Assembly (NCBI GenBank): GCA_030760725.1
Contig: JASWHV010000001.1
Location: 23,495,928 to 23,559,927, forward strand
Length of the DNA: 64,000 nt
Reading direction: 5' to 3'
Origin: Neostapfia colusana
Lineage: Eukaryota > Streptophyta > Magnoliopsida > Poales > Poaceae
How positions within the stretch are numbered: the first letter of the stretch is position 1; every line of letters begins with the position of its first letter. A model generated the notes under the pieces. The model saw only the letters and a program-made list of their open reading frames with translations. It was not told the DNA's origin and searched no databases. The position numbers and the translations under genes were made by a program. Of this stretch, positions 10,413 through 23,155 are shown one piece after another.

Positions 10413-12843
10413 CTACACGTGTAATGAAATACGACATGTAAATTTAAATGCAATATGTAAACTTGAATACTTAACTACTAATAACTCTAGCTAGCCCTCC
10501 CCTTTGGTTCTGAAATTTTTTTATTGTGGCTTGGTAGGGTCCTAACCAGAGTCTTGACCAAGTTTCATTTGAAACAAAGTTCCTTTGAGCTTTGTACAAA
10601 TAAAAACCTATTTGGCCAATAATTAAGCCTCTAAGTAATTCCAGAGGTTTTCATGGCTACAACCATTACTTTCTGGAAACTAGAATTCAAGATGGTTCTA
10701 ATGGAATTGGTTTCATGTCATTTGAAGAATTCTACTGAAAGTAATGCTCTAATTAAGATTGGAGAAAATCTGAAAAATGTTTCTGTACATTTTTCTATTT
10801 TCTCAGGGCAGTCCTCTTCATCACCCCATTAGGGTAACTAAATGAACTTGGATGAGTCTGAAAATTTTACTGGGATTCAGGGATTTTCTAATGAACCTCT
10901 CAGCCAAATTTAAGAATTTTTCATAAAGTAGTTCTCCAGATAAAATTCCCAACACTTTTAAACTTTAGGGATTTAATCCTGGAAAACTATTCACTTTCAT
11001 GAGCTGAATTTGGTGTTGCTGGAAAGTACTCAGAATTCTGAGTTCAGCAAAATGTGGTTAATCGAATTTGGAGTTTCCTAGCCAAAGTTCTATTCATTTG
11101 AAGTTTGAACTAAAACTGGAAAATTTCAAAAATGTTTAAATCCTGCGGGTGGGTCCATCGCACACGTGTCGACCGCTGGAGCCGAGCCACACGGGGCCAC
11201 ATACTCCTTCCCGCGTGGCCGCACTGGATCCTGGACCACAGAGAATCCCGCCCATTTATCTCCAGCCGCTGACGAGTGGGGCCTCCCCCCTTCGTCTTCC
11301 TCCGGCCACCCCCCGCCGCCGAGCTCGCCGGAGCTCTCTCCGGAGAGGGGTTCCAGCCTTCGGAACTTGCTGATTCTCGCCGCCACTGCACATTCTTGTG
11401 TGAGGAACACGTTGCCGGCCTTACCTCGGATCGAGGGTGGCCGGAAACCTCGGTGCAACAGCGACAGCAGCTGTGGTAACCTCGGCGGCGTCGCTAGGGC
11501 ACTTTACTGCCCCAACCTTGCTCCTGTTAGCTCCTACAGCATCGCCATGACCTAGGGAGCAACGTACAGGGCTCTGATCTCGCGAGAAACGTCAGCAACT
11601 AGGGGCTCACCATGCGACCTAGGGCAATTTAGGGGAAAACTGGAAAAACTCGAAGAACTGAGGATTTCCTCGATGGTTCTTCCTAGTTCTTGATCCCACG
11701 TGCCCGCATGGATGTCTACAACTGGGTTTCTAGGTCTGGGGAAGAGTGGTTCGGTTTGTGAGGCGAATTTGCCGATTTACCTGAACCGGGCTATATCACA
11801 TGCTTTCTCAAGAACTGAAATTCCGGCCAGCACGGTCCATGACACGCTGCCGGAGTGGTTGTGAAGCGAGAAGGGTTACTGGCGCACCTTTTCGCTTTTG
11901 CAACTTGATGGGAGAGGCTCTGTGGTGGCCGGGCGACGTGATCTTGTCGCGGCGGCTTTCTCGGCGCTTTGGAGGAAGATCGGCTCGACGCCGACGTCCC
12001 GACGGAGCTAGCGCCCGGTTCTTGCTTCTGCCATGCTAAAGGACGTCCGGCGGTGCTGTGGGGAAGCTTAACGCGTCGTGCCACGGGGTGGAGCAGCCGG
12101 GCGGCGGTGAACCGACGGCGCGCCTCTGTGCGGTCGCGTTTATCGCCGAGGACACACGGGGATCGTTCAGCATCGGCTGTGAGGCGGTGTGGACGCTGTG
12201 CTCTCGGTGGAGACGGTAAAAACGGAGAAACATCGATCCCCTAAGCAGCTCGGGAGGTGCTTCCGGTCTTCGGTCGTCCGTGCGGTGGCAGCCCGTGGGA
12301 GAAAGCAGCTCGCTCGGGTGTGAACTGTGGAACCGGTTGACTTAAGCAGTAAGTTTCTTCCCTCCCGTCTCACTGACAATTGGGGCCCACATCTCCCCTC
12401 TGCCCAAAAAGATCTCCAAATTTTTGGCAAATGAGTAATTCAAATGTTTGAAGTCTCAAACTGAGCTACATTTGTATGATTGGAGAAGTTTCCCTCAAAT
12501 TCAAATGTATATTTGAATTCTTGGCATATTTGGATCCTTTTTGGAAAAATGGGTAGCAAATCTTTTCAAAAATTCTTGAAACTTTGCCTCCCCACTAATT
12601 TGGACCTGAGGAATCCAATTATGCACTTTGATCCTTCTTTTAGCTGCTGCAACCATGAGTTTGAATGCAACAGTTTTGAATCAACCTCTCATGTGTCATC
12701 CTATGTGTAGAAAGTTTGAACTAATACCCTCTTGATGGAGGTTACTTGCTCTTCAAAATTCTTCACAAGATATTCACCACAAAACTGTGGTGTTGTGAGG
12801 TGATGAAAAGTTTTTTGCAAGTCCCTTTTCTTGGGCTTTTACA

Positions 12844-12856
12844 TCCCTCCCCCCTT
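12844..12856 (-). promoter_or_regulatory. Polypurine tract of GY2
   Basis: AAGGGGGGAGGGA on the minus strand directly precedes the 3' LTR, as expected for the plus-strand primer of reverse transcription. Just upstream is the palindrome AATCTCG-TCC-CGAGATT (12862-12878, plus-strand reading), which is also found before the tracts of GY1, GY3 and GY4. Confidence 0.85.
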
Positions 12857-12909
12857 AAAAGAATCTCGTCCCGAGATTACAAAAGAAGAGATAGCGATGT
12901 ACTAGGGAC

Positions 12910-13143
12910 TTACCCATGTTGAGACGCCATGAACTCCGGGTAATTTGAGCGAAGGAATTCCTCGCTCTCCCACGTCGCTTCTTCGGCGGTGTGGTTGCTC
13001 CAGAGTATTTTGTAGAACCACAACGTTCTGCTACGCGTGGTTCGGGCTTTCTCATCAAGAATTTCCACCGGATACTCATCATATGTTAAATCCGGTTTCA
13101 GCTCACCGATGTCTTCAGTAGGAACAACAGCTGTATTCTTCAA
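12910..13143 (-). pseudogene. GY2 pol C-terminus with chromodomain, frameshifted from pol
   Basis: This frame holds the last part of the polyprotein after the integrase. A chromodomain-like segment with the pattern LWSNHTxEEATWE lies near its end and resembles residues about 1455-1497 of the intact GY4 protein. In chromoviruses this domain is thought to guide integration to marked chromatin. It is in another frame from the main pol ORF, which ends in TGA at 13140-13142; a lost base near 13176 explains the break. It is a fragment, not a gene with its own start. Confidence 0.85.
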
Positions 13144-16100
13144 GCATTATCGCAGTTGCGAAACATGGAAACATCATGGACACCAGCCAGAGATGCCGGT
13201 AGCTCCAATCGATATGCTGCTGGTCCACACTTCTCAGTGATAGCATAGGGTCCAATGAAACGGGGAGCGAGCTTCCCCTTCACACCGAACCGGTGCACGC
13301 CCTTCATCGGAGACATGCGGAGGTACACGTGTTCACCGACGTCGAAGTGCAATGGTCTACGCCTCTTATCAGCGTAGCTCTTCTGCCGGGATTGAGTGGC
13401 CTTCAAGTTAGCTTGAATTGTCCGAACGTGCTCTTCGGCATCGTTCACCACATCAACCCCAAATGTGACCCTTTCACCGGACTCGCACCAGTTTAATGGG
13501 GTGCGGCATTTACGACCATATAGAGCTTCGTAGGGTGCCATCTTGATACTCGCCTGATAGCCATTGTTGTACGAGAATTCCGCCAATGGTAGGTGATCAT
13601 CCCAGTTCCTACCATGGTGGATGGCACATGCTCTCAACATGTCTTCCAAAACTTGATTCACCATTTCTGTCTGGCCATCTGTCTGAGGGTGGTAAGCGAA
13701 GCTTCTAATCAGTTTAGTACCCAAAGCAGCATGCAACTGCTCCCAAAAGCGAGATACAAACAATGCACCTTGGTCTGAGACTATGGTCTTGGGTACACCA
13801 TGCAGGCATAGAATCCTGGCAATATATAACTCCGCATATCTGTTGGCATGGAAATGTGTATGCACGGGGATGAAGTGAGCTGACTTGGTTAGTCGGTCAA
13901 CGATCACCCAAATGGAATCATGCTTGTTGGATGTTAGGGGTAATCCCACAATGAAATCCATGCTCACATCCTCCCACTTCCATGCTGGAATTTTCAGGGG
14001 TTGCAACAGCCCTGATTTCTTCATGTGATCAGCTTTCACTCGTCGGCACGTATCGCACTCGGATACGTACTTCGCTACCTCCCGTTTCATCCGTGTCCAC
14101 CAAAATTTCTTTTTCAAATCTTGGTACATTTTGTTGCTGCCCGGATGAATGGAGTACTTGGACAAGTGAGCTTCATCGAGGATTTTCTTCCTCAGCTCCA
14201 TATCCCGGGGTACGACTATGCGGTCATTGAACCACAGCGTCCCCTCATCATCTTTCCGGAAACACTTGATCTCTCCATTGTCTATCCATCTCCGGAGATG
14301 TGCCATGCCTTTATCTGTCTTCTGAGCTGCAATGATGTCCTCCCTAATAGTAGGGATGAGGGCAAGGTTGTACAGCGATCCATAAGGAACCAAGTATAAA
14401 CTTGGCTCTTCCTCCTCCACCGGTGTAATGGTGAGGTGATGGACATGTGATTTCCGACTCAGCGCGTCGGCAACCACATTCGCCTTGCCGGGGTGGTAAT
14501 GAATCTCAATTTCATAATCTTTGATCAATTCTAACCACCTCCGTTGCCTCATGTTCAGCTCTTTCTGGGTGAAAATGTATTTCAAGCTCTTGTGGTCGGT
14601 GTAGAGGTGCACCAAATTCCCCAGGAGATAGTGCCTCCACATTTTTAGCGCGAACACCACGGCAGCAAGCTCAAGATCATGAGTAGGATAATGCTGCTCA
14701 TGGTTCCGAAGTTGGCGTGAGCCATAGGCGACCACACGTCCTTCCTGCATCAACACGCAGCCGAGCCCAATACCGGATGCGTCACAATACACATCGAAAG
14801 GCTTTGTTGTATCCGGCTGAGCTAAGACCGGGGCTGTAGTGAGATGCTTCACCAATGCTTGGAATGCTCCTTCACACGCCGTGTTCCATACATATTTCGT
14901 CCCTTTCTTCAGCAATTCTGTCATCGGCTTAGCGAGCTTGGAGAAGCTTGGAATAAATCTCCGATAGTATCCCGCTAACCCGAGGAAGCTTCTGACTTCA
15001 TGGACTGAAGTGGGAGCTTTCCATTTCAGCACTTGCTCTATTTTGCTTGGGTCAACCGCAATGCCCTCAGCTGAGATGATATCTCCCAAGAATGGCACTT
15101 GGCTGATCCAAAACTTGCATTTACTGAACTTGGCGTAGAGCTTGTGGTCTCGTAATCGTTGAAGAACGATCCGTAAGTGTTCGGCATGTTCGGCTTCCGT
15201 CTTGGAGTAAACCAAGATATCGTCGATGAACACTACCACAAACTTGTCCAGCTCCGGCATGAACACTGAGTTCATGAGATACATGAAATGGGCTGGAGCG
15301 TTTGTGAGACCAAAAGACATGACGAGATATTCGTATAAGCCATATCTCGTCGAGAACGCCGTCTTCGGGATATCCTCCGCCCGGATCTTTATCTGATGAT
15401 ACCCAGAGCGAAGGTCCATCTTGGAGAACACACTTGCCCCCACAAGTTGATCAAACAGAATGTCAATACGGGGCAGTGGGTACTTATTCTTGATGGTGAC
15501 GGCGTTGAGCGGCCGGTAGTCCACACACAGCCTTAAGGTTTCATCCTTCTTTTTCATGAACAGCGCCGAGCATCCCCAAGGCGAGGAACTCGGCCTAATG
15601 AAACCTTTGCTCAACTGATCTTTGAGCTGTTCTTTTAGTTCAGCCAGCTCATTTGGAGCCATTTTGTATGGTCTCCGTGATATGGGCGTAATCCTGGGTG
15701 CAAGTTCAATCTTGAACTCGACATCCCGCTCAGGTGGCATGCCCAGAAGATCATCCGGAAACACGTCGTGGTACTCCCGGACTACGGGGATGTCCTCCAA
15801 CTTGAGAGCTTCAGCATTATTAACTGCTAAAACTTCCCGGACTGGAGTGTCTAATACCATGGAATGTGGACGGTGGAATGGTGAGTTTAAATGAACCGTC
15901 CGTGTCCGAGTTTCTAGGACAGCGCCATGGTATTTTAGCCATGACATCCCTAAGATTGCATCAATCTTTTGTCCCATAAGGATTATCAAGGTGGTGGGAT
16001 ATAGTTTCCCACCTAAGCACAGAGGTGCCTTTGGAATCATCATATTAGCTGAAATCTTCCCTCCCGGTGAGCAGATCATATAAGTGCAGTCGGCTGGGAA

Positions 16101-16286
16101 GACTTGCATTTGATGCTTAGCCACATAGGATGCACTTATAAAGCTGTGGGTTGCACCAGAATCAAACAATATGACAATGGCTTTATTGTTGAGAGTAAAC
16201 GTACCCGCCAGCACGTTGTCTCCCTCTGGGGCGTCCTCATTGTCGAGGTTGCGGACACCCCCAGTCTGCTGACCAACCTTCTTCAC
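13140..16286 (-). pseudogene. GY2 pol: protease, reverse transcriptase, RNase H, integrase
   Basis: A frame of 1,048 residues, in order: aspartic protease with DSGATH (about residue 42-47); reverse transcriptase with FIDDILVY, the YxDD-type catalytic site; RNase H with YCDASG and TDHKSL; integrase with the HHCC zinc module ending CDTCRRVKA, then the D,D,E core ([24 protein letters not shown]). It closely resembles the GY4 protein. It is in the same frame as gag but separated from it by a TAG at 16344-16346. It is cut short by a frameshift near 13176 that removes the chromodomain. Codon use is otherwise ordinary for the family. The element makes no complete protein unless the TAG is read through. 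Confidence 0.93.
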
Positions 16287-16343
16287 TGGAGGTCGGCCTC
16301 GAGCACCGCCCTGGAACTGGGCTTGCCTGCTGCTCTGCTGCCC

Positions 16344-17441
16344 CTAGGGACAGTCCTTCGCGAAGTGGCCCGCCTGGACACACGTGAAGCAGGTGAAACG
16401 GGGCGGTCCCCCGCTGATCGGTGGACGGAATCCCGCGGCGCGTTGTGGCGGTGGAAACGCCCGGGGTGCCGTCTGCTGCTGCTGCTGCTGTCTTGGTGGT
16501 GGCATCGGCGGTCGGAACGGGGGTGACTGAAAAGGACGTCCCCTGAACCGTTGAGGTCGCGCCGGTGGATGCCACTGCTGCCCGGATGGTGTCTGATACA
16601 CCATCCGGTACTTCTGGGGAGCGCCACCCCCACCGCTGGGTGGAGCGCTGCGCTTCCGCTGCTCAGCTGCCAACTCCCGCTGAGCATCCTCTTGCATGAT
16701 CGCGGCATTGACTAAGTTGTTGAAGGTGCCGCGATTCCACTGAACGAGGTGCATCTTCATTTTGGGGTGTAACCCTCGATAGAAGTGTTCCCGCTTCTTC
16801 TCCTCAGTGGAGATATAGTCTGACGCGTATTGCGCCAGATGGTTGAAGGCACGGGAGTAGTCATGGGCACTCCTCCCGCCCTGCTTCAGCTCCAAGAATT
16901 CTTGGAACTTCCTCTTCATGATCATGGGAGGGATATGATAGGCGTGGAACGCCTCCCGGAACTCTTCCCACTCCACGACATGGCCAGCCGGACGTGAGGC
17001 GACATAATTCGCCCACCATGCACCAGCGGCACCGTGGAGTTGCTGCGCTGCGAACAAGGTCTTTTGCCGCTCCGTGCATTGGAGCAGCCCGAACTTGGAC
17101 TCGATGGTCCGCAGCCAGTTGTCGGCCTCCAGTGGTTCTTCAGCTTCGGTGAACACTGGAGGGTGCGTACTCATGAAATCCGAGTACGACATTTCACGGG
17201 GCTCACGAGGCCCTCTGTCTTGACGCCCCCCTGCCTGGGACGTATTCTGCACGATCGTGCGGAGCAGGTTGGTCTGCTCGTCACGACCACCCACCAGTGC
17301 CGCTATCACATCCGCTAGGGTAAGCGGAGGCGGCGGTGGTGGCTGCTGCTGTGGGGTGCTGTCGTAGGCTGGTGGCTGGGAGTCATTGCCTCCCCCTTGG
17401 CTAGAGCCACACACCTCGTGCGTGGTCCTAGTGCGAACCAT
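16344..17441 (-). CDS. GY2 gag (capsid and nucleocapsid), ends in a TAG
   Basis: The protein is about 365 residues from the ATG at 17439-17441, which I chose because its first residues (MVRTRT) match the gag start of GY4 (MVRNRS); the open frame runs further upstream but without similarity there. A gag capsid domain lies at about residues 70-215 (EADNWLRTIESKFG; AAGAWWANY). A Gln/Pro/Arg-rich linker with a CAG/CTG-repeat-encoded Gln run follows, then one CCHC zinc knuckle, CFTCVQAGHFAKDC, next to the stop. The stop is in frame with the pol ORF downstream, whereas GY4 has none here. It could be a chance nonsense mutation or a readthrough site. Confidence 0.88.
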   Translation of the reverse strand: MVRTRTTHEVCGSSQGGGNDSQPPAYDSTPQQQPPPPPPLTLADVIAALVGGRDEQTNLLRTIVQNTSQAGGRQDRGPREPREMSYSDFMSTHPPVFTEAEEPLEADNWLRTIESKFGLLQCTERQKTLFAAQQLHGAAGAWWANYVASRPAGHVVEWEEFREAFHAYHIPPMIMKRKFQEFLELKQGGRSAHDYSRAFNHLAQYASDYISTEEKKREHFYRGLHPKMKMHLVQWNRGTFNNLVNAAIMQEDAQRELAAEQRKRSAPPSGGGGAPQKYRMVYQTPSGQQWHPPARPQRFRGRPFQSPPFRPPMPPPRQQQQQQTAPRAFPPPQRAAGFRPPISGGPPRFTCFTCVQAGHFAKDCP

Positions 17442-19268
17442 CTGCAACCATACGACAATAAACATCAGTCCCGCAACATATTGCATGCAGTCTAATACCA
17501 ATAGGCGTGAAAACATAATGACAATAAAACATGCGATACATCTCGTATGTAGATAATGTAATAACTTTGCACAAGCTACACCATTACCAGACCAAATACA
17601 CGCTAGTTCCATCCAACTTGATGAACCTCCACTTTGGAAGCTCACCATAACTAGGTTTGGTCACTACGAGATATTACTATCGCTTTGTCATCACGTATAC
17701 CACCCTTAGGGTACAACACCCTCTCCAATGAGTTCAACTGTCACTCCTCTGTCAGAATGACCAGTTTCTACCTATTACAAGTTTTGATCTGGTTCTGGAC
17801 ATTTTTATGACTCAAGCTGAATACCAAAGTTAAAGTTAACTTCAGTATCTTTCCAACGAGTACTCATTTGCCCTCAGATCAGCTCTGGTTAAAAAGTTAT
17901 GCTAATTCAAAGTCAGCAGAATTTCTGGAAGAATTTTAACAGCACCTCCCTTGGAATGTTGCTGTTTTCAACCCTGGTTTCCACTGAAATCTGTGCTGAA
18001 ATTTCAGAAACTTTGAATTGCAAAGATGTAACATCTTCTACCCTTTCTAAAAATGTATCATATGAGAATTTTTTATTTTTCTACTGGGAGTTATGTTTGA
18101 AAAACAGAACAGTTCAGAGAATGTTTTACTCTGTCCTGGTTCTGGACAGTTTACATTCCTCTGGGATTTCAGCCATCTTAAGGTGTGTTTCAGCTCTGTA
18201 AGTCTACAACAAAGTTGTAGGGTACTCAAATACCTTTCCAGAACCATATGCTGCACCTCCCTCGGCTAAAATACCTGTGAGATGTGCTCTGTTGAAGTTC
18301 AGTAACCTTGCTGTCCAAAACAGAGCACTCTGTTTTTCATCCCTTTGGCTATCCTGCTCCACTATCCCATTCTTATACCCAACCAGGGTACTAAATGTTG
18401 AACCAAATGATTTTAATTCCTTGTTATCATTATTTTCATGCATATGCCTATGATATCTCGGTACTACGTTCCTCACAAAAGAAAATCCTAATCGGATTAT
18501 ACCGGCATATACGTCTCAAGTGTGGCACTAAACGGTCTCTCGCACACGTTTTACTACACGGATACATACGTGGTTAGTACCTGCAGAAAACACACAATCA
18601 TGGTGCACTCACTGGTTGTTTTCATTTCAGGCAGGATCATAATTAAAAGTAAATACAAACGCCCGTATCATTGCCATACGGCTGTCCTTGAGTTAGGTCA
18701 CGTCTCAAGGCACGTGATCGTGTTTCAACACCACACGACGGGGAACCCGAGTAGGTCATGAATGGGTCGTCACGGTTGGAAATGTTATCAACCCAACAGA
18801 TACCACCTACTGCCCTGCAGGGCACGCCGATGGCAAGCGCTGCGTATGTCCTCCTGGGCTATTTCCAGACGAACACACTCTCGCGTTACTGACCACACGA
18901 TGGGGTCTCCACTTACTTGCCTAATGCACGCTAGGGATCAGCGTTTCATATGAACTCAGGAACATGAAGAGTCCAAGAGTCTCATATTGACGTCTCACAC
19001 CAAGCTGTGAGACTCATTCCTGAACCACGTTCCTCGTCAGGGGAGCTAACCGAAATTGAACCACTATTGGTGGCGTTCCTTACCGTTCTTACCAGAGCGT
19101 AGGTGTGTCGTTACATACTGAAAATTCAGAATTATAACACGTAGGTTAGTCTTTGCCACTTTAAGTAACTACGCTAGTATAATCCTTACTTGGGCAACTA
19201 CCGAATCCTCACCGTAATCTAAGTTTTCCCATAATATAGTCCTTAAGTACTGTGCTATCCCCAATGCA
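17442..19268 (-). other. GY2 leader between primer-binding site and gag
   Basis: About 1.83 kb without a convincing gene. It shares blocks with the GY4 leader (57587-59112), for example the area around 18140-18155 (TGTCCAGAACCAGGAC on the minus strand) and 18460-18490. Such a long leader may carry packaging or dimerisation signals, but I see no specific proof. Confidence 0.6.
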
Positions 19269-19280
19269 GCTCTGATACCA
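19269..19280 (-). promoter_or_regulatory. Primer-binding site of GY2 (initiator tRNA-Met)
   Basis: TGGTATCAGAGC on the minus strand lies three bases inside the 5' LTR and matches the usual plant site complementary to the 3' end of initiator tRNA-Met. Confidence 0.92.
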
Positions 19281-19283
19281 TGC

Positions 19284-22200
19284 TGTGGCGGACCGGAATC
19301 CGCTCATCCAGGATCGCAGAGGGTGGTGCCGCGCGATGCGACACCAGACAGCACACGTCATAAGAACACGTTATATTACATGGGAAAACAAACTGAATGT
19401 ACAAAGTAGTACACTTCTCAGTTACAAACTAGGGTCTTTTATTACACAGTGGAAGTTTCTTTTGTACAACTCACGCCCGCCTATCTAGCAAAAGTCGGTT
19501 GCCCAGCCCTAGGGCAACCTACACTAGCTGCACGTCTCAGCTCAGCGCGGCGTGTACGGCTCCCACTCAGCCGTGGTCCCCGACGGAGGGTAACCCTCGC
19601 CGGTGGACTCGTACTCCGAGTCCGTGGGTGGCTCCTCACCTGAAAAACACTTAAGCAGCAACCGTGAGTACGAAGGCTCAGCAAGGCTTAACCGACTCAC
19701 CTAAGCATGAAACTCTACATGAGGTGTACCATGACGTAGGATAGTCATATTGCAACAAATGGAATCGCCTACAAGTTCATCATTAGTTCAACTTTTAGCA
19801 ACAAGTTAACAGTTCAGGAAGCTGAAATTTAGTAAGCAATATTTGGTGGCAAACATGTAGCAATGCAATTATATCAATCAGCAATTTTGAATGACTATAT
19901 TTCATACATTAGCCTACGTCACGACTCAGTGACCAAGTGGTACTCTTCACCACGAGGGACGGCGAATCGACTCGATATACACCTCCAGGGAAACCCAAAG
20001 AGCACGTCACGTACGCCCACCCGTGGAGCTGCACAGCACGCTCACTCGATGTCGTACGGGACAACCTTTCACCCAACAGCCCAAACGTCGAACCGGTCGC
20101 ACCGAAACGAGCAGGAGGTTCCCCACACGGAGCATCTCTCTATGCCCGTTGGCAGATTTCCACCTTGCTGCCCTCAACCTACACCTATAAATCGGTGTGC
20201 TATGCCTCGACGCCCGGAGGTTTAGGCTACATCGGTTTATCGGGGCCCATATATCCGATATGCCTTCGGTACGTTCAAACTTGATCAGCGTGGGCCGCAC
20301 ACGAATCGGTCCTCAATCGACACGGACAGGGCCGCGCCCACAAGACTTCCTCTTGTTACGCCCTAGCCCCTGCCTAGTCTCATTTTCATTACTAAAGTGA
20401 TCTCACATCACTCAACCGAACCCGTGTGTCCCAAGCCTATCTCGCGAGTAGATTCCAACTACTCGACTTGTACCGAAGTTCTATGAAATATTAACCATAG
20501 CCTGTCTACGTGAGGTCTTAGACACTACCCTCACTCTTATGGAAAATTTCTGGTCATGCAAGTGGGGTTCCATCCATCCTATACCTAATGCACATTCACA
20601 CTTCATATGACACATGTAAACACAGTAAAACTTATAAAAGGTTAATGCAAACCGGGGCTTGCCTTGTTGCTGCTGGTCAGTAGTTAGCTCTTCTTCTGGA
20701 AGGAGGAAGTCCAGCACTTCCAGAGTCTCTTCTTCGGTGACTACACGTGTAATGAAATACGACATGTAAATTTAAATGCAATATGTAAACTTGAATACTT
20801 AACTACTAATAACTCTAGCTAGCCCTCCCCTTTGGTTCTGAAATTTTTTTTATTGTGGCTTGGTAGGGTCCTAACCAGAGTCTTGACCAAGTTTCATTTG
20901 AAACAAAGTTCCTTTGAGCTTTGTACAAATAAAAACCTATTTGGCCAATAATTGAGCCTCTAAGTAATTCCAGGGGTTTTCATGGCTACAACCATTACTT
21001 TCTGGAAACTAGAATTCAAGATGGTTCTAATGGAATTGGTTTCATGTCATTTGAAGAATTCTACTGAAAGTTATGCTCTAATTAAGATTGGAGAAAATCT
21101 GAAAAATGTTTCTGTACATTTTTCTATTTTCTCAGGGCAGTCATCTTAATCACCCCATTAGGGTAACTAAATGAACTTGGATGAGTCTGAAAATTTTACT
21201 GGGATTCAGGGATTTTCTAATGAACCTCTCAGCCAAATTTCAGAATTTTTCATAAAGTAGTTCTCCAGATAAGATTCCCAACAGTTTTAAACTTTAGGGA
21301 TTTAATCCTGGAAAACTATTCACTTCCATGAGCTGAATTTGGTATTGCTGGAAAGTACTCAGAATTCTGAGTTCAGCAAAATGTGGTTCATCGAATTTGG
21401 AGTTTCCTAGCCAAAGTTCTATTTATTTGAAGTTTGAACTAAAACTGGAAAATTCCAAAAATGTTTAAATCCTGCGGGTGGGTCCATCGCATATGTGTCG
21501 ACCGCTGGAGCCGAGCCACACGGGGCCGCAGACTCCTTCCCGCGCGGTCGCACTGGATCCAGTACCACAGAGAATCCCGCCCATTTATCTCCAGCTGCTG
21601 ACGAGTGGGGCCTCCCCCCTTCGTCTTCTTCCGGCCACCCGCGCGACCCCGCCGCCGAGCTCGCCGGAGAGGGGTTCTGGCCTTCGGAACTTGTTGATTC
21701 TCGCCGCCACTGCACATTCTTGTGCGAGGAACACGTTGCCGGCCTTACCTCGGATCGAGGGTGGCCGGAAACCTCGGTGCAACGGCGACAGCAGCTGTGG
21801 TAACCTCGGCGCCGTCGCTAGGGCACTTTACTGCCCCAACCTTGCTCCGGTTAGCTCCTACAGCATCGCCATGACCTAGGGAGCAACATACAGGGCTCTG
21901 ATCTCGCGAGAAACGTCGGCAACTAGGGGCTCACCGTGCGACCTAGGGTGATTTTGGGGAAAACTGGAAAAACTCGAAGAACTGAGGGTTTCCTCGATGG
22001 TTCTTCCTAGTTCTTGATCCCACGTGCCCGCACGGATGTCTACAACTGGGTTTCTAGGTCTGGGGAGGAGTGGTTCGGTGTGTGAGGCGAATTTGCCGAT
22101 TTACCCGAACCGGGCTATATCACATGCTTTCGCAAGAACTGAAATTCCGGCCAGCACGGTCCATGACACGCTGCCAGCGTGGTTGTGAAGCGAGAAGGGT

Positions 22201-23150
22201 TACTGGCGCACCTTTTCGCTTTTGCAACTTGATGGGAGAGGCTCTGTGGTGGCCGGGCGACGTGATCTTGTCGCGGCGGCTTTCTTCGGCGCTGTGGAGG
22301 AAGATTGGCTCGACGCCGATGTCCCGACGGAGCTAGCGCCCGGTTCTTGCTTCTGCCACGCTAATGGACGTCCGGCGGTGCTGTGGGGAAGCTTAGCGCG
22401 TCGTGCCATGGGGTGGAGCAGCCGGGCGGCGGTGAACCGACGGCGCGCCTCTGTGCGGTCGCGTTTATCGCCGAGGACAAACGGGGATCGTTCAGCGTCG
22501 GCTGTGAGGCGGTGTGGACACTGTGCTCTCGGTGGAGACGGTAAAAACGGAGAAACATCGATCCCCTAAGCAGCTCGGGAGGTGCTTCCGGTCTTCGGTC
22601 GTCCGTGCGGTGGCAGCCCGTGGGAGAAAGCAGCTCGCTCGGGTGTGAACTGTGGAACCGGTTGACTTAAGCAGTAAGTTTCTTCCCTCCCTTCTCACTG
22701 ACATTGGGGCCCACAGCTCCCCTCTGCCCAAAAAGTTCTCCAAATATTTGGCAAATGAGTAATTCAAATGTTTGAAGTCTCAAACTGAGCTACATTTGTA
22801 TGATTGGAGAAGTTTCCCTCAAATTCAAATGTATATTTGGATCCTTTTAGGAAAAATGGGTAGCAAATCTTTTCAAAAATTCTTGGAACTTTGCCTCCCC
22901 ACAAATTTGGACCTGAGGAATCCAATTATGCACTTTGATCCTTGTTTTATCTGCTGCAACCATGAGTTTGAATGCAACAGTTTTGAATCAACCTCTCATG
23001 TGTCATCCTATGTGTAGAAAGTTTGAAGTAATACCCTCTTGATGGAGGTTACTTGCTCTTCAAAATTCTTCACAAGATATTCACCACAAAACTGTGGTGT
23101 TGTGAGGTGATGAAAAGTTTTTTGCAAGTCCCTTTTCTTGGGCTTTTACA
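19284..23150 (-). repeat. GY2 5' LTR
   Basis: This is 3,867 bp, the partner of 8956-12843. Exon-like blocks recur at 20663-20740 (78 bp, open) and 19542-19639, again ending with the same pattern and TGA (19542-19544). AATAAA is the complement of 19438-19443. The first hairpin (19665-19680) has one mismatch here. It is followed by the CTCGA duplication at 23151-23155. Confidence 0.95.
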
Positions 23151-23155
23151 CTCGA

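Larger units (their letters stand above)
8956..12843 (-). repeat. GY2 3' LTR
   Basis: This is 3,888 bp, beginning TGTAAAAGCCC (minus strand) at 12843 and ending CCGCCACA at 8956. It aligns end to end with 19284-23150, with scattered substitutions and small indels. Conserved LTR features are the hairpins at 8997-9017 and 9337-9352, AATAAA (complement of 9110-9115), and exon-like blocks at 10335-10412 and 9214-9311. The GC-rich centre (about 11150-12400) has open frames on both strands but no protein I recognise. Confidence 0.95.
8956..23150 (-). mobile_element. GY2: full-length Ty3/gypsy chromovirus (Tekay/Del type), decayed
   Basis: LTRs at 19284-23150 (5') and 8956-12843 (3') flank an internal region with primer-binding site, gag, pol and polypurine tract, all on the minus strand. 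The 5-bp duplication CTCGA (8951-8955 and 23151-23155) is perfect. The total is 14,195 bp. The two LTRs differ at about 7 of the first 410 positions by eye, so the insertion is not recent. It landed in SL1, an LTR of its own family. Coding is broken by an in-frame TAG after gag and by a frameshift near the end of pol. Confidence 0.95.
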
